From positions 558,001 through 622,000 of the forward strand of contig NZ_CP021780.1 of the NCBI RefSeq assembly GCF_002192415.1: DNA of 64,000 bases. Direction: 5' to 3'. Position numbers and translations under genes: made by a program. This document shows positions 1-9,700 of this stretch, piece after piece; the first letter of the stretch is position 1; each line of letters starts with the position of its first letter. Source of the DNA: Paenibacillus donghaensis. GTDB taxonomy: Bacteria > Bacillota > Bacilli > Paenibacillales > Paenibacillaceae. A model generated the notes under the pieces. The model was given only the letters and a program-made list of their open reading frames with translations. It was not told where the DNA came from and made no database searches.

Positions 1-753
1 CTGACTAGCAGTATAGCCATACTTCTGTTTGACAAACAGGGCATACACCGTTTCATAATTTATCAAACCAAAAGTGATTACGAAAATTAGAATCAAATAG
101 TGGAAATACGGAGTCTGGAATGAGCTTACTATTTGCCGACTGAATGATTTTCTCTCAATCACCTTGTTTTTCAAGTGTAACAATTCACGAGTTCGAGTCT
201 CCGGTAAGAACAGAGTAAGAACGGTAGCGAGCAACCCCAACCCAGCTGCGAAAAAGTAGGGAACACGAATGCCAAATTCGCTAATGATACCCCCAAGCCC
301 CGGTCCCAGAACCATGCCTAGATTCATGGAAGCGCTAAGATAGCCCATTCCTTTTGCACGAGTCTCCATAGTTGTCATGTCAGCAACGTAAGCCATAACT
401 GAAGGGACCATCAATCCAAGGCCCATCCCCCCGATGAAACGCGCTACATATAAGGATGGCAGGGTAGTTGATACTGCGAACATATAATCAGACAGCACGG
501 TTAGAAACAGCCCGGACATAATCATCTTCTTGCGTCCCAGCTTGTCTGATAGCTGTCCACCTATCGGAGAAAAAAGAAATTGTGCTGCTCCGAAAGCAGC
601 AACAAGGTAGCCTGCAACGGTGCCGCCTGCATCAAACTGCTTCAGATAATCTGGCAGAATGGGAATCACCATACCCTGACCAAGCAACGCGATAAACAGA
701 TTAAGCATAAGAATAAAAAGCGGGAATTTCGCTGCAGATGATAATCGACTCAT
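1..753 (-). CDS. MFS drug/efflux transporter, C-terminus cut by window edge
   Basis: Only the first 251 codons are visible; the frame is open to base 1, so the C-terminal part lies outside the window. The ATG at 753 follows an AAGGAG ribosome binding site about 8 nt upstream. The translation begins MSRLSSAAKFPLFILML and shows successive hydrophobic helices. Between helices 2 and 3 it has the MFS motif A (GGQLSDKLGRKK), and helix 5 carries the GMVLGPGLGG motif typical of drug:proton antiporters (DHA1, NorA/Bmr/TetA-like). It therefore probably exports a drug or small toxic molecule from the cytoplasm; the substrate cannot be read from sequence. Palindromic operator-like sites lie just upstream (772-838), so a TetR- or MarR-type repressor probably controls it. 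Confidence 0.85.
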   Translation of the reverse strand, partial: MSRLSSAAKFPLFILMLNLFIALLGQGMVIPILPDYLKQFDAGGTVAGYLVAAFGAAQFLFSPIGGQLSDKLGRKKMIMSGLFLTVLSDYMFAVSTTLPSLYVARFIGGMGLGLMVPSVMAYVADMTTMETRAKGMGYLSASMNLGMVLGPGLGGIISEFGIRVPYFFAAGLGLLATVLTLFLPETRTRELLHLKNKVIERKSFSRQIVSSFQTPYFHYLILIFVITFGLINYETVYALFVKQKYGYTASQ

Positions 754-771
754 GTAACTAATCTCCTTATG

Positions 772-838
772 ATGTTTACTATTAGTAAACATTTACTTGG
801 TGTAAACCATTATAAAGATAGGTTAACTATTTGTAAAT
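772..838. promoter_or_regulatory. Tandem palindromic operator-like sites upstream of the efflux gene
   Basis: A perfect 9-bp inverted repeat with a 3-nt spacer lies at 772-792 (ATGTTTACT / AGTAAACAT). A second, weaker site follows directly at 792-806 (TTTAC, 5 nt, GTAAA), and a third degenerate copy of the same pattern lies at 820-838. This is a typical arrangement for a dimeric TetR- or MarR-type repressor. The sites lie 20-85 bp upstream of the MFS start at 753, within its expected promoter. No such regulator is encoded beside it in the visible window. Confidence 0.55.
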
Positions 839-950
839 GAACATTTTCAGCCCGGTACGAAATGATGTCACAGAGACATCCTTTCTTTGAAATATAAGAG
901 TTTATATGTTCCACGTTATTAATTATCCTTCTATTTCTCGCTGAAATACC

Positions 951-969
951 CCGTCCTTTAAAAGGACGG
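951..969. repeat. 19-bp perfect palindrome, possible IS200/IS605 end remnant
   Basis: CCGTCCTTT, one base, then AAAGGACGG forms a perfect 9-bp stem in the intergenic region between two divergent MFS genes. GC-rich palindromes of this kind, next to a short open frame rich in Arg/Lys, are common at the ends of IS200/IS605 (TnpB-type) elements. No transposase or TnpB remnant could be recognised, so the origin is a guess. The rest of 754-1142 is AT-rich promoter DNA for the two flanking genes. Confidence 0.3.
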
Positions 970-1142
970 CGAAGCCGTTTCCACTTAGCTGCAATCTTAG
1001 ATATCACTATCGTGTTATAAATTGATCGTTAATTGCTATTTAATATAGGTATATATCGTTATAATGCTATTATGTAATTCTGAGAAATAGCAGAAGCACG
1101 AATTAGTGAAACGAGATTGCACAAATTGAGGAGAGAACAAGG

Positions 1143-2321
1143 ATGGCTACGTTACTACTACTTATTATTTACCTGGCATTTATAGGTCTTGGACTGCCTG
1201 ATGCCTTGCTTGGCAGTGCATGGTCCATTATGAAACATGATATTGGTGCCACAACAGAAATGGCAGGTTATATATCGTTAACGGTCTCATTCTGTACGGT
1301 TATATCCAGTTTATTTGCAAGCAGATTGTTGCATAGATTTGGCACAGGAAAGGTAACTCTGTTCAGTATCCTATCCACAACAATTGCCTTGCTTGGATTT
1401 TCTTTATCCAACGAGTTCTTATTCTTTATACTTCTGGCGATTCCTTTGGGATTAGGCGCTGGTTCTGTAGATGCAGCATTAAGTAACTATGTAGCGCTGC
1501 ATTTCAAAGCCAAGCATATGAGTTGGCTGCATTGTTTCTGGGGAATTGGAGCCATGACAGGTCCTATTGTAATGTCATTTTCGCTGGATAATGGGAATAA
1601 CTGGCGTGCAGGATACCTTACGATAGGGATAATACTTACTGCTATAGTTGTAATATTATTGGCATCGCTGTCTTTGTGGAGGGTTTTTGAGAATGGAAAA
1701 ATAGAAGAAGGCGACGAAAAGAAGCTACTCAGTAACAGAGAAGCTTTACGAATCCGGGGTGTGAAAATGTCCATGGTTTCCATGCTATGCTACAATGGTT
1801 CGGAAACAGCCGCTGGTCTATGGATGGCATCCTTCTTTATAGCAAGCAAAGGAATTTCTCCCGGCACGGCAGCAGCCTGTTCTTCCTTGTTTTATATTGG
1901 AATCATAATAGGACGAATAGTATCGGGATTTCTCTCGACTAAGGTATCAAGTAAAAGTCTGATCAGGTACGGTGGATTAGTTGGCTGTGCTGGACTTGTA
2001 ATTCTTATTCTACCGCTTCCTATTTGGGTTGCTGCAGGAGCATTATTTATTGTGGGACTAGGTGGAGCACCAATCTATCCGAGTATTGTTCATGCAACAC
2101 CGGAACGTTTTGGGGAAAAAGCGTCTTCGAGTGTAATTGGACTCGAAATGGCAAGCGCTTATACGGGCTCTACACTGATTCCATTAATAATGGGGATTAT
2201 TGCAAGCCAATTTGGAATGTTTATGGTACCCCTGATTTTGCTTCTGCTTTTTGGAATCATGTTCGTAGCTTCGGAAATGGTCAATAGATCCACGTACACC
2301 AAAAGGACCCTGAACCCGTAG
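1143..2321 (+). CDS. MFS transporter (sugar/fucose-permease-like)
   Basis: A 392-residue integral membrane protein with about 12 hydrophobic helices. The start ATG follows GAGGAG at a good distance. The N-terminus (YLAFIGLGLPDALLGSAW) is typical of the MFS branch that includes fucose permease-like and YfkF-like proteins. Instead of the canonical motif A it carries RLLHRFGTGKVT between helices 2 and 3, and GRIVSGFLSTKVSSK marks the repeat in the second half. It is probably a secondary transporter of a small organic solute; direction and substrate are unknown. It is transcribed alone, divergent from the efflux gene at 1-753, and ends at a good rho-independent terminator. Confidence 0.8.
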   Translation: MATLLLLIIYLAFIGLGLPDALLGSAWSIMKHDIGATTEMAGYISLTVSFCTVISSLFASRLLHRFGTGKVTLFSILSTTIALLGFSLSNEFLFFILLAIPLGLGAGSVDAALSNYVALHFKAKHMSWLHCFWGIGAMTGPIVMSFSLDNGNNWRAGYLTIGIILTAIVVILLASLSLWRVFENGKIEEGDEKKLLSNREALRIRGVKMSMVSMLCYNGSETAAGLWMASFFIASKGISPGTAAACSSLFYIGIIIGRIVSGFLSTKVSSKSLIRYGGLVGCAGLVILILPLPIWVAAGALFIVGLGGAPIYPSIVHATPERFGEKASSSVIGLEMASAYTGSTLIPLIMGIIASQFGMFMVPLILLLLFGIMFVASEMVNRSTYTKRTLNP

Positions 2322-2346
2322 TTCAAACTACAAGATACAGACGCAG

Positions 2347-2376
2347 AACCCTCGCCAACCGGAGAGGGTTTTTAAT
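2347..2376 (+). terminator. Rho-independent terminator after the MFS gene
   Basis: AACCCTC (2347-2353) pairs with GAGGGTT (2364-2370) across a 10-nt loop and is followed by a T-rich tract. It lies 25 nt after the stop at 2321. Confidence 0.8.
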
Positions 2377-2489
2377 TTACGGTTATTTTACAACAACGCT
2401 GCTCTCATTTAACACATAGAGGTTACCTTATTAGATGTACTTCATATTCCATGCATCTATGAAACAGGTGAAGACCACAAGGGAGGACT

Positions 2490-4277
2490 ATGCTAACAAT
2501 GAACCAGCACAAGAAGAAATTGCTCATCCTATCACTATCTGCATCCGTATTGCTTACCGCCTCCGGTGGCGCTTATGCGAGCGCAGCGACTATTCCGACA
2601 AACGTGAATCCCGTAGAGCCATCGTGGGGTTATTTCGTCGATGTGTACAAGAACAACTCCAAGGATAATATGGCCTTAGAATCTAATCCGGCGATCGGAG
2701 TGCTGTCGGAATATATCAAACTGTGGACACCGGGGGAAACCTGGGAGAACGGGACGAAGTTGAACAGCCAAGTGCTGGATGCCAACATCCAGAAGGTCGT
2801 GCAAATGACCAAGAAGGTTACCCCGCAGCAGGCGGAAGCAACGTATTATGACGACCGCAGGAACCAGAGCTACAGTATGATGGAAGGTCTCGGGTCACTG
2901 ACGGATGTGTACCGCAATCTAACTGGTGCAATCACAACGATCAACAGCATACCGCCCGACGCGACGAGTGTGAAATATGAGGATGAAGGCAATAATTCCG
3001 GCGATCCCAAATCGAAACTGGGCAGTATGGTGAACCTGGTTAATACGGTTCGCGGCACGTACTCCACCACGAACCCGTCCAAAAGTTTCTATAATTATAT
3101 GCGTCCCTTCCGCTGGAGCACGGATGTAACGGTGCTTCCGACACTAGTGCCCGCGATCAAATCCGATCCTACCAGTGACGGAGGATATCCGAGTGGACAT
3201 ACGAATGCTGCCTACTTGACTGCCTTCGCTATGGCCCATGCCGTACCGGAACGTTACCAGGAACTCTTGACCCGCGCTTCGGAGCTTGGCAACAACCGGA
3301 TTGTGGCCGGTATGCATTCTCCTTTTGATGTCATGGGCGGACGCGTAATGGCGACAGCGCTGGCCGCAGCGATCCTGAATGATCCGGAGAACGCGGAACT
3401 GAAGAAAACTGCCTATACCGATGCCCACAGCATGCTCCTGTCTCAAAAAGGGACTGCAGCCGATAAATTCAGCAGCTATACTGCTAATGAGAAAAGCTTC
3501 ACAGACCGCTTGACCTATGGATTCCCGCAGATCAGCTCAACAACGAAAACAGTTGTGGTACCAAAAGGCGCGGAAGTACTACTAGAGACGCGTCAGCCGT
3601 ATCTAGACAACACGCAGCGCCGCTGGGTGCTCGCGACGACCGGTGTAGAATCCGGATATCCTGTTCTGGATGATGCCGAAGGCTGGGGGCGCTTGAACCT
3701 CTTTGCTGCCGTGAACGGTTATGGCGCATTCGCTACCGATGTAACGGTCGCCATGGATGCTACAAAAGGCGGCTACAATGCTCTGGATCAATGGCGAAAC
3801 AACATTTCCGGCAAAGGCAAGCTGACGAAAAAGGGCACAGGTACATTGCAGCTGAGCGGCAGAAACAGCTATACTGGCGGCACCCAATTGGAGCAGGGCA
3901 AGCTTGAAGCACAGTCGTTGACTGCTCTGGGTAACGGGGGTGTAGTGAACAACGGAGGTACATTTAGTAAAGCAGTGTCTGGCAAACTCGCTGTTAAGGG
4001 AAACTTCAAACAATCCGCCAAAGGTACGCTTGCACTGAACGTAGGCAGCCCGTCTGATGTACTGCGAATTATGGGTTCGGGCACCTATGGCGGCAAGCTC
4101 AAGCTTAATTTCACCAACAAATATATGCCTAAGGGTGTTGTAACGATCATTACGGATGGCAGTTCCTTGAAGAACGGTGTGTTCTCATCTGTAGAAACCA
4201 CAGGCCTTAACAGTCAGTATAAGACCAAACTGATCTATAACGGGCATAGCGTTCAACTTCAGATTGTTAAGAAGTAG
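2490..4277 (+). CDS. Secreted PAP2-family acid phosphatase with autotransporter-type beta-strand tail
   Basis: A 595-residue exported protein. Residues 1-33 form a signal peptide (basic HKKK, hydrophobic core, cleavage near AYASA). The PAP2/class A acid phosphatase signature is complete: KSFYNYMRP (K198...R205-P206), YPSGH (234-237), and R270-x5-H276-x3-D280. It should hydrolyse phosphomonoesters outside the cell. Residues about 425-595 are Gly/Thr/Leu-rich beta-strand repeats (for example GTGTLQLSGRNSYTGGTQL), the motif known as the autotransporter-associated beta strand repeat or PATR, unusual in a Gram-positive. An AGGGAGG ribosome binding site precedes the first ATG; the second ATG at 2499 is an alternative. 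No autotransporter barrel or cell-wall anchor is seen at the C-terminus. Confidence 0.85.
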   Translation: MLTMNQHKKKLLILSLSASVLLTASGGAYASAATIPTNVNPVEPSWGYFVDVYKNNSKDNMALESNPAIGVLSEYIKLWTPGETWENGTKLNSQVLDANIQKVVQMTKKVTPQQAEATYYDDRRNQSYSMMEGLGSLTDVYRNLTGAITTINSIPPDATSVKYEDEGNNSGDPKSKLGSMVNLVNTVRGTYSTTNPSKSFYNYMRPFRWSTDVTVLPTLVPAIKSDPTSDGGYPSGHTNAAYLTAFAMAHAVPERYQELLTRASELGNNRIVAGMHSPFDVMGGRVMATALAAAILNDPENAELKKTAYTDAHSMLLSQKGTAADKFSSYTANEKSFTDRLTYGFPQISSTTKTVVVPKGAEVLLETRQPYLDNTQRRWVLATTGVESGYPVLDDAEGWGRLNLFAAVNGYGAFATDVTVAMDATKGGYNALDQWRNNISGKGKLTKKGTGTLQLSGRNSYTGGTQLEQGKLEAQSLTALGNGGVVNNGGTFSKAVSGKLAVKGNFKQSAKGTLALNVGSPSDVLRIMGSGTYGGKLKLNFTNKYMPKGVVTIITDGSSLKNGVFSSVETTGLNSQYKTKLIYNGHSVQLQIVKK

Positions 4278-4388
4278 CTATCCAGGCAGTATTGACACAA
4301 TTGCTAAACTAAAGGCTGAGGGCTGTCTTGTCCGCACGAGATGCGGTAAGAATTATGTGAAGCAATATTGTTGATGTTAATGCAAAAA

Positions 4389-4427
4389 AAGAGGGAACCC
4401 CGAAATAATGAGGCTCCCTCTCTTTTT
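4389..4427 (+). terminator. Rho-independent terminator after the phosphatase gene
   Basis: AGAGGGA (4390-4396) pairs with TCCCTCT (4415-4421), with additional inner pairing (CCCC/GAGG region), followed by a run of T. It ends the phosphatase transcription unit. Confidence 0.8.
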
Positions 4428-4483
4428 TAACTAAAAATTATTTTCGAGTTCCGCAAAGCGAATCATATGAAGGGTTCGGCGAT

Positions 4484-4620
4484 ATGAACGACTTTACTGA
4501 GACTGTAGCTGATGAACAATTAAGGGATGATTCTGGAAATTTAAAGATACACTGGCTTCGGATGGTGAAGAATTGGATCGTTATTACCGTTTTGTTGAGG
4601 TCCGCATTTAGTTGCAGATT
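4484..4620 (+). pseudogene. Possible decayed coding remnant of unknown function
   Basis: An 80-codon open frame begins at 4484, but protein-like text switches frame within it: the start reads MNDFTETVADEQLRDD, while the neighbouring frame after about 4548 reads KDTLASDGEELDRYYRFVEV. This looks like an old gene fragment with an indel. I do not recognise the family. It has no convincing ribosome binding site, and it runs into repeat DNA after 4620. Confidence 0.25.
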
Positions 4621-4621
4621 T

Positions 4622-5034
4622 GGTTACTACTTAGGACCCCCTTTTTTTTCATGTGTTACTCGTCCGAGCCTGTCATACAACACGACAAGGAGGCTAAGAA
4701 TAACAAATGAAGGCCGTCGCCAGTAACCAGCGCTTAACTTTCAGACTACTAACGGACTCAGGAGCCTCTATTTGCTGAAAAAAGGCTGTTTTGCAGGTCT
4801 AACGGACTCAGGAGCCTCTATTCAGGCAAAAACCCACTAGTTAGGGCCTGTTTTTCCAATATAGAGGCTATGCGGTCCGCTAGACTCCAAACCATCGCAG
4901 GAATGCGGAAACAGGAGCTATACGGTCCGCTAGGACGTGGGTTACCAGAAGGGGGAGTGTTTGGGTTAAGGTAGCGCGATCCCATAACCTTCTCGAGTAA
5001 CCTTCTATACCCTCGCAGGGTCCTAAGTAGTAAC
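4622..5034. repeat. Repeat-rich intergenic block with direct and inverted 24-bp copies
   Basis: The 24-bp unit beginning CTAACGGACTCAGG occurs twice in direct orientation (4749-4772 and 4799-4822). Two related inverted copies follow around 4860-4883 and 4912-4935 (core CGGTCCGCTAG with GAGGCTAT or GAGCTATA). The block is bounded by inverted copies of GGTTACTACTTAGGAC (4622-4637) and its complement at 5020-5034. No protein-coding signal is convincing here. The copies could fold in RNA, pairing direct with inverted units. Confidence 0.7.
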
Positions 5035-5043
5035 GAGATTTGC

Positions 5044-5157
5044 ACTTATTCTCCTGATAATGGGTGTTTCGGCGGAAATTAGTTGCAGTTTCGCATCTAA
5101 TTACTCCGAAGGTTCCAGGGCAACACTCTAAATCCTGGCTGAATCCTAAGCAGTAAC
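5044..5157. repeat. 114-bp dispersed repeat, copy A
   Basis: This 114-bp stretch is matched in inverted orientation and without gaps by 42090-42203, with about nine differences by my hand alignment (roughly 92% identity). Both copies carry CAACACTCTAAATCCTGGCT and end in a GTTACT-type boundary. It lies just downstream of the cardiolipin synthase stop codon and could form part of that gene's 3' untranslated region. Confidence 0.85.
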
Positions 5158-5175
5158 ATTAAAGCAAGAATAAAT

Positions 5176-6591
5176 CTAAAAAAATGGTGAGAGCAGCCGG
5201 GCGAAAACTTCTTTCATTTTTTGAAGGGATGGCCGCCTTTCGAATTCGGATAATGCAATCTCTTGGCTTACGTTAAGATCCGTGAAAAAATCCTCCACCA
5301 AACGGTTCACGACCTTCCCGTCAAAAAAGACTGCGTTCATCTCGAATTGGTCGCAAAAGCTGCGCAAATCCATATTTGTGCTGCCGGCGCAAGCCAAGTC
5401 ATCTGAAATCAATACTTTGGCATGGAGAAACCCTTTTTGATAGCAATAAAACCGCACTCCCGCCTGCAGCAATTCCTGGACATAGGACAAAGAACAGTAG
5501 TAAACAAGTTTTTTATCAGGGATGCCAGGAATGATGATGCGAACATCTATACCACTCATGACGGCCGTTTTTATAGCTAACAGGACACTGGGATCAAGAA
5601 CGAAATAAGGCGTCTCTATATAAATTCGCTTCTTCGCCGAAACGATCAGGGAGAAGATAAGCTCCAGGATCGTCTCATCCGGTCCACTCTTCACGATTTG
5701 AACAAGTTCTTTTCCTTGAGTTTCCTGAATCGGATAATAAGTTGGATCGGTGAGCAATTGTCCTTTAACCGTATACCAATCGGTCAGGAAGGTATATTGG
5801 ATCCACAGTACAGCATAGCCTTTCATGCTGAAATGAGTGTCCCTCCAATAACCAAAAGAGGGATCTTTCCCCAAGTATTCATCTCCGATATTTAAACCTC
5901 CAAAAAAACCGATTTTTCCATCGACGACTACGATTTTACGATGATTACGGTAATTGAGCTGTCTATTGAAAAAAGTGGTTAGCGGAGGGGCAAAGCACCC
6001 GATTTCCACACCAGCCTGCTGCAACCGTTTCACAAAAGCCTTTCCCAAACGCCTGCTGCCAATCCCGTCATATAAAAGCCGCACGTTAACCCCTTCTTGT
6101 ACTTTTTGGATCAACAGCTGCTTAAATTGAGTACCGAGATTATCATCACGGATAATGTAGAACTCCATATGAATATGATGCTTGGCCATGGCAATCGACT
6201 CCAGGATTGCTTTAAAGGCTTGTTCTGCTTCAGTGTATACCGTCGTTTCATTGCAAGCGGTGATGGGCAGGGTCTGTTTATTTTGGAGTAAAGTATAAAT
6301 TTTATTATTTTTTGAAACCGTTTCAGCAAGCCTGTTTTTCGGTATCCGCTGATTGCAACGATCTATGAGGTCTGCCCTGAACGATTCCCGACGGCTATAC
6401 TCTTTCTGGCTAAGGATACGGTGGCAGGTATATTTTTTCGATAAAAAATAATACAGCAGGAAACCAATCAACGGGATCATAAACAAGATCACTAGCCAAG
6501 CTGCCTCTTTGTCCGGGCGACGATATTCGGTGATGACAATGGTAATGATTTGGATGATCAATAACGAGTAAGCCAGAATGATCCAAAGCAA
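5176..6591 (-). CDS. cls: Cardiolipin synthase (phospholipase D family)
   Basis: A 471-residue membrane enzyme that joins two phosphatidylglycerol molecules into cardiolipin and glycerol. Two hydrophobic N-terminal segments (residues 1-21 and 31-50) anchor it, matching the PLD-nuclease N-terminal domain. Two HKD motifs are intact: NHRKIVVVDG in the middle (H-x-K-x4-D) and FLHAKVLISDD near residue 395, each followed by the GG/GS-x-N element (GGLNIGDEY, AGSTNMDLRS). The length is normal for the family. The start is a TTG at 6591, preceded by GGGAG; no good ATG alternative lies nearby. It is monocistronic, divergent from the activase gene at 6739. Confidence 0.93.
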   Translation of the reverse strand: MLWIILAYSLLIIQIITIVITEYRRPDKEAAWLVILFMIPLIGFLLYYFLSKKYTCHRILSQKEYSRRESFRADLIDRCNQRIPKNRLAETVSKNNKIYTLLQNKQTLPITACNETTVYTEAEQAFKAILESIAMAKHHIHMEFYIIRDDNLGTQFKQLLIQKVQEGVNVRLLYDGIGSRRLGKAFVKRLQQAGVEIGCFAPPLTTFFNRQLNYRNHRKIVVVDGKIGFFGGLNIGDEYLGKDPSFGYWRDTHFSMKGYAVLWIQYTFLTDWYTVKGQLLTDPTYYPIQETQGKELVQIVKSGPDETILELIFSLIVSAKKRIYIETPYFVLDPSVLLAIKTAVMSGIDVRIIIPGIPDKKLVYYCSLSYVQELLQAGVRFYCYQKGFLHAKVLISDDLACAGSTNMDLRSFCDQFEMNAVFFDGKVVNRLVEDFFTDLNVSQEIALSEFERRPSLQKMKEVFARLLSPFF

Positions 6592-6738
6592 TTGTTTAGT
6601 CTCCCTTTCAAAAGCGTTTGATGTATGGGACCGTTCCGATTATTTTCACCCTCCACCCTCTAAAAAATCCAAGTATGATAAAAGTTGCATTTTTTGTATA
6701 AGCTAAGCAGAATGTGAATTGGAATAAGGAGCAATGTT

Positions 6739-9700
6739 ATGAGTCACATAGGTCGGGATTCTCTAATTATTGGCATTGATGTAGGCTCAACGACCGTCAA
6801 GGCCACGGTAGTAAATCCTGAAAGCAAGCAAATCCTGTGGTCGGACTATCAGCGCCATCATACGAAGCAGGCGGAAAAAGCTCTGGAAATGTTAATCGCC
6901 ATTGAGAATGAATTTCCGGATATCCAACAAGAAAACGTTCGCGTGTTTGCGACGGGTTCCGGCAGCGGCCCTATTGCTCCCCATATCGGAGCGAAATTCG
7001 TGCAGGAAGTCAACGCGGTTACCATGGCTGTAGAGCAGCTTCATCCCGACGTCGGGAGCGTGATTGAACTTGGAGGACAGGATGCAAAAATCATCATTTT
7101 TAAGAAAAACGAGGAAACAGGCTATAAGCAAGCGTACACCTCTATGAATGACAAATGTGCATCCGGCACCGGTGCCATGATCGACAAGTGTCTGATCAAG
7201 GTGGGGATGCTTATGGATGATATGGACAAACTGCACTTTGACGATTCAAAATTGCACCATGTGGCCGCAAAGTGTGGGGTATTTGCCGAAACAGATATTG
7301 TCAATCTCGTTAAAAGCGGAATCCCTTCCCCAGAAATTATGTGTTCGCTGGCGGATGCCATCGTCATGCAGAATCTTTCTGTCCTTACCCGCGGCAATAC
7401 ACTGCGGCACAATGTTCTGTTGCTGGGAGGACCGAATACTTACTTGACCTTTCTGCAGGAATGCTGGCAGAGGAGGATCCCTCAGACTTGGCAGGAACGG
7501 GGATACGATTATCCGAAAGACAAGCCCGTCGAGGACATGATTTTTGTTCCGGACCATTCGCAGTATTATGCAGCCTACGGAGCGGTCCTGTACGGGATGT
7601 ATGAACCGGTTGATGCTGGTGTATACCTGGGATTGAAGGGGCTGAAGGAATTTATTGCCCACGGCCGCCAAGCCAAACTGAGCGAGAAAGCGGGCCCGCC
7701 GCTGGTGAACAGTGACAATGAACTCGAACAATTTCACCGGAATTACAGCATCCCCGAATTTACGCGGGCAACCTTCTCCCCGGGGCAGAAGGTGAGAGCA
7801 GTGATCGGTCTTGACGGCGGCTCCACTTCATCCAAGGCTGTGCTGGTTGATGATCAAGGAGATATTCTGCTTAAAGAATACCAGCTATCCAAAGGGAATC
7901 CACTTGAAGATACGAAAGAAATGTTAACGCGGATCCGGGATAAGGTGAAGGGGAAGGGGGCCGATTTGGAGATTATCGGCTTTGGTACCACGGGTTATGC
8001 CGCTGATGTTTTGGGGAAAACGTTAAAAGCGGACGTCAATATCGTGGAGACCGTCGCGCATATGATGAGCGCCGTTCACCAATTCGGCGACATCGATGTG
8101 ATCTGTGACATCGGGGGGCAGGACATCAAGGTCCTGTTTCTGAAAAACAAGGATCTCCGCAACTTCAAACTGTCCAATCAATGTTCCGCCGGGAACGGGA
8201 TGCTGCTGCAGGCGATGGCAGATCAGTTCGGTATTCCGGTTCAGGAGTATGCGGATACGGCTTTTGGCGCAGCTCTGAGCCCTAAATTTTCCTATGGCTG
8301 CGCAGTATTTCTGGACGCGGATCGGGTCAATTTTCAGAAGGAGGGGTATTCCAAAGAGGAATTGCTTGCCGGACTCGCTCTGGTTCTGCCGAAAAATATA
8401 TGGCAATACGTAGTGCAGATTCCGCGTATGGCCGAACTTGGCCGCAAGTTCGTCCTGCAGGGCGGAACCCAATATAATTTGGCTGCAGTCAAGGCCCAGG
8501 TCGACTATATCAAACAGCGGGTTCCCGATGCCGAAATATACGTCCATCCGCATCCGGGAGAAGCGGGGGCCATTGGTGCTGCCATGGAAACATTGCGTCT
8601 AGTGAAGCGGCGGGGGTATTCCACCTTTTTGGGATTGGATACCGTAATCGACCTGCGTTATGAAAGCCGTAACGACGAATCGACCCGCTGCCATTTTTGT
8701 CCCAACCACTGCAGCCGCACCTTTATTGATGCCGAGACGCCGGACGGGCAAACCGCCCGATACATTTCCGGCTTCTCCTGCGAAAAGGGAACGGTGGAAG
8801 ACAAAGCAGCGGTCATCAAATTAACAAGGGAGCGGCAGGAACTAAAAAAACACTATCCCAATCTCGTGGAATACGAGGCCCGCCGCATGTTTCAGCATTT
8901 GTACGATGCTGAGCCTCTTCCGGAACCCAAGCTGCCGATGGATGATGTCTGGCTGAACCGGGGGTGGTTTGGCTTTGGCGGAAGTCGTACAAAGCCGAAA
9001 CAGCGGCAGTTTGCGCGTTCTTCCACCGAGGCCATGAAGCGGCGCAACCGGATCCGTATCGGGATTCCCAGGGTATTGAACATTTGGTCCACTGCACCTT
9101 TTTGGCGGACGTATTTCGAGACGTTGGGCATTGATGGCCGCAATATTGTGTTTAGCGATCATACGAGCGGGGAAATGTGGCAGGAAGGCGGCAAATACGG
9201 CTCTATCGATCCATGCTACCCATCGAAAGTGGCCCAGGCACATGTTCATAACCTGCTGTTTAAGCACCATGAGCAAAAAACGTTGGATTACATCTTCTTC
9301 CCGTGCATCACCCATATCCCGACGTATATGCACAATGTAATGGATTCGGCCAGTTGCCCGATTGTGGCTGGCGCCCCGAAGGTGATTAAGGCCGCTTTTA
9401 CCAAAGAAGTAAATTTCTTCGAGACGAGAGGAATTTCCTATCTGGATCCGGCGGTTACGTTCACCGAGCCAAATATGATGAAAAAGCAGTTGTATGAAGC
9501 ATTTGCCGGACATTTGCAAATCACCGGGGATGAAAGCGACTTTGCCGTTGAGCAGGGCTGGAAGGCCATGGAGTTGTTCGATACGGAAATGCAAGAGAAG
9601 GGTCGCATCATCCTGGAGCAGGTCGAGCAGGAAAACCGCCTTGCCATTCTGATGATCGGGCGCCCCTACCATTCCGATCCGGGCCTGAATCACAGTGTGC

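Noticed and set aside
810..1007. 65-codon minus-strand ORF with GTG start between the MFS genes
   Set aside because: No ribosome binding site, low-complexity basic text, and it spans a palindrome and promoter region.
4749..4935. Short repeats considered as a CRISPR array
   Set aside because: Only two direct copies with one spacer-like gap, mixed orientation, and no cas genes.
4818..5045. 75-codon minus-strand ORF
   Set aside because: Lies wholly in the repeat block; its sequence is made from repeat copies, with no ribosome binding site.
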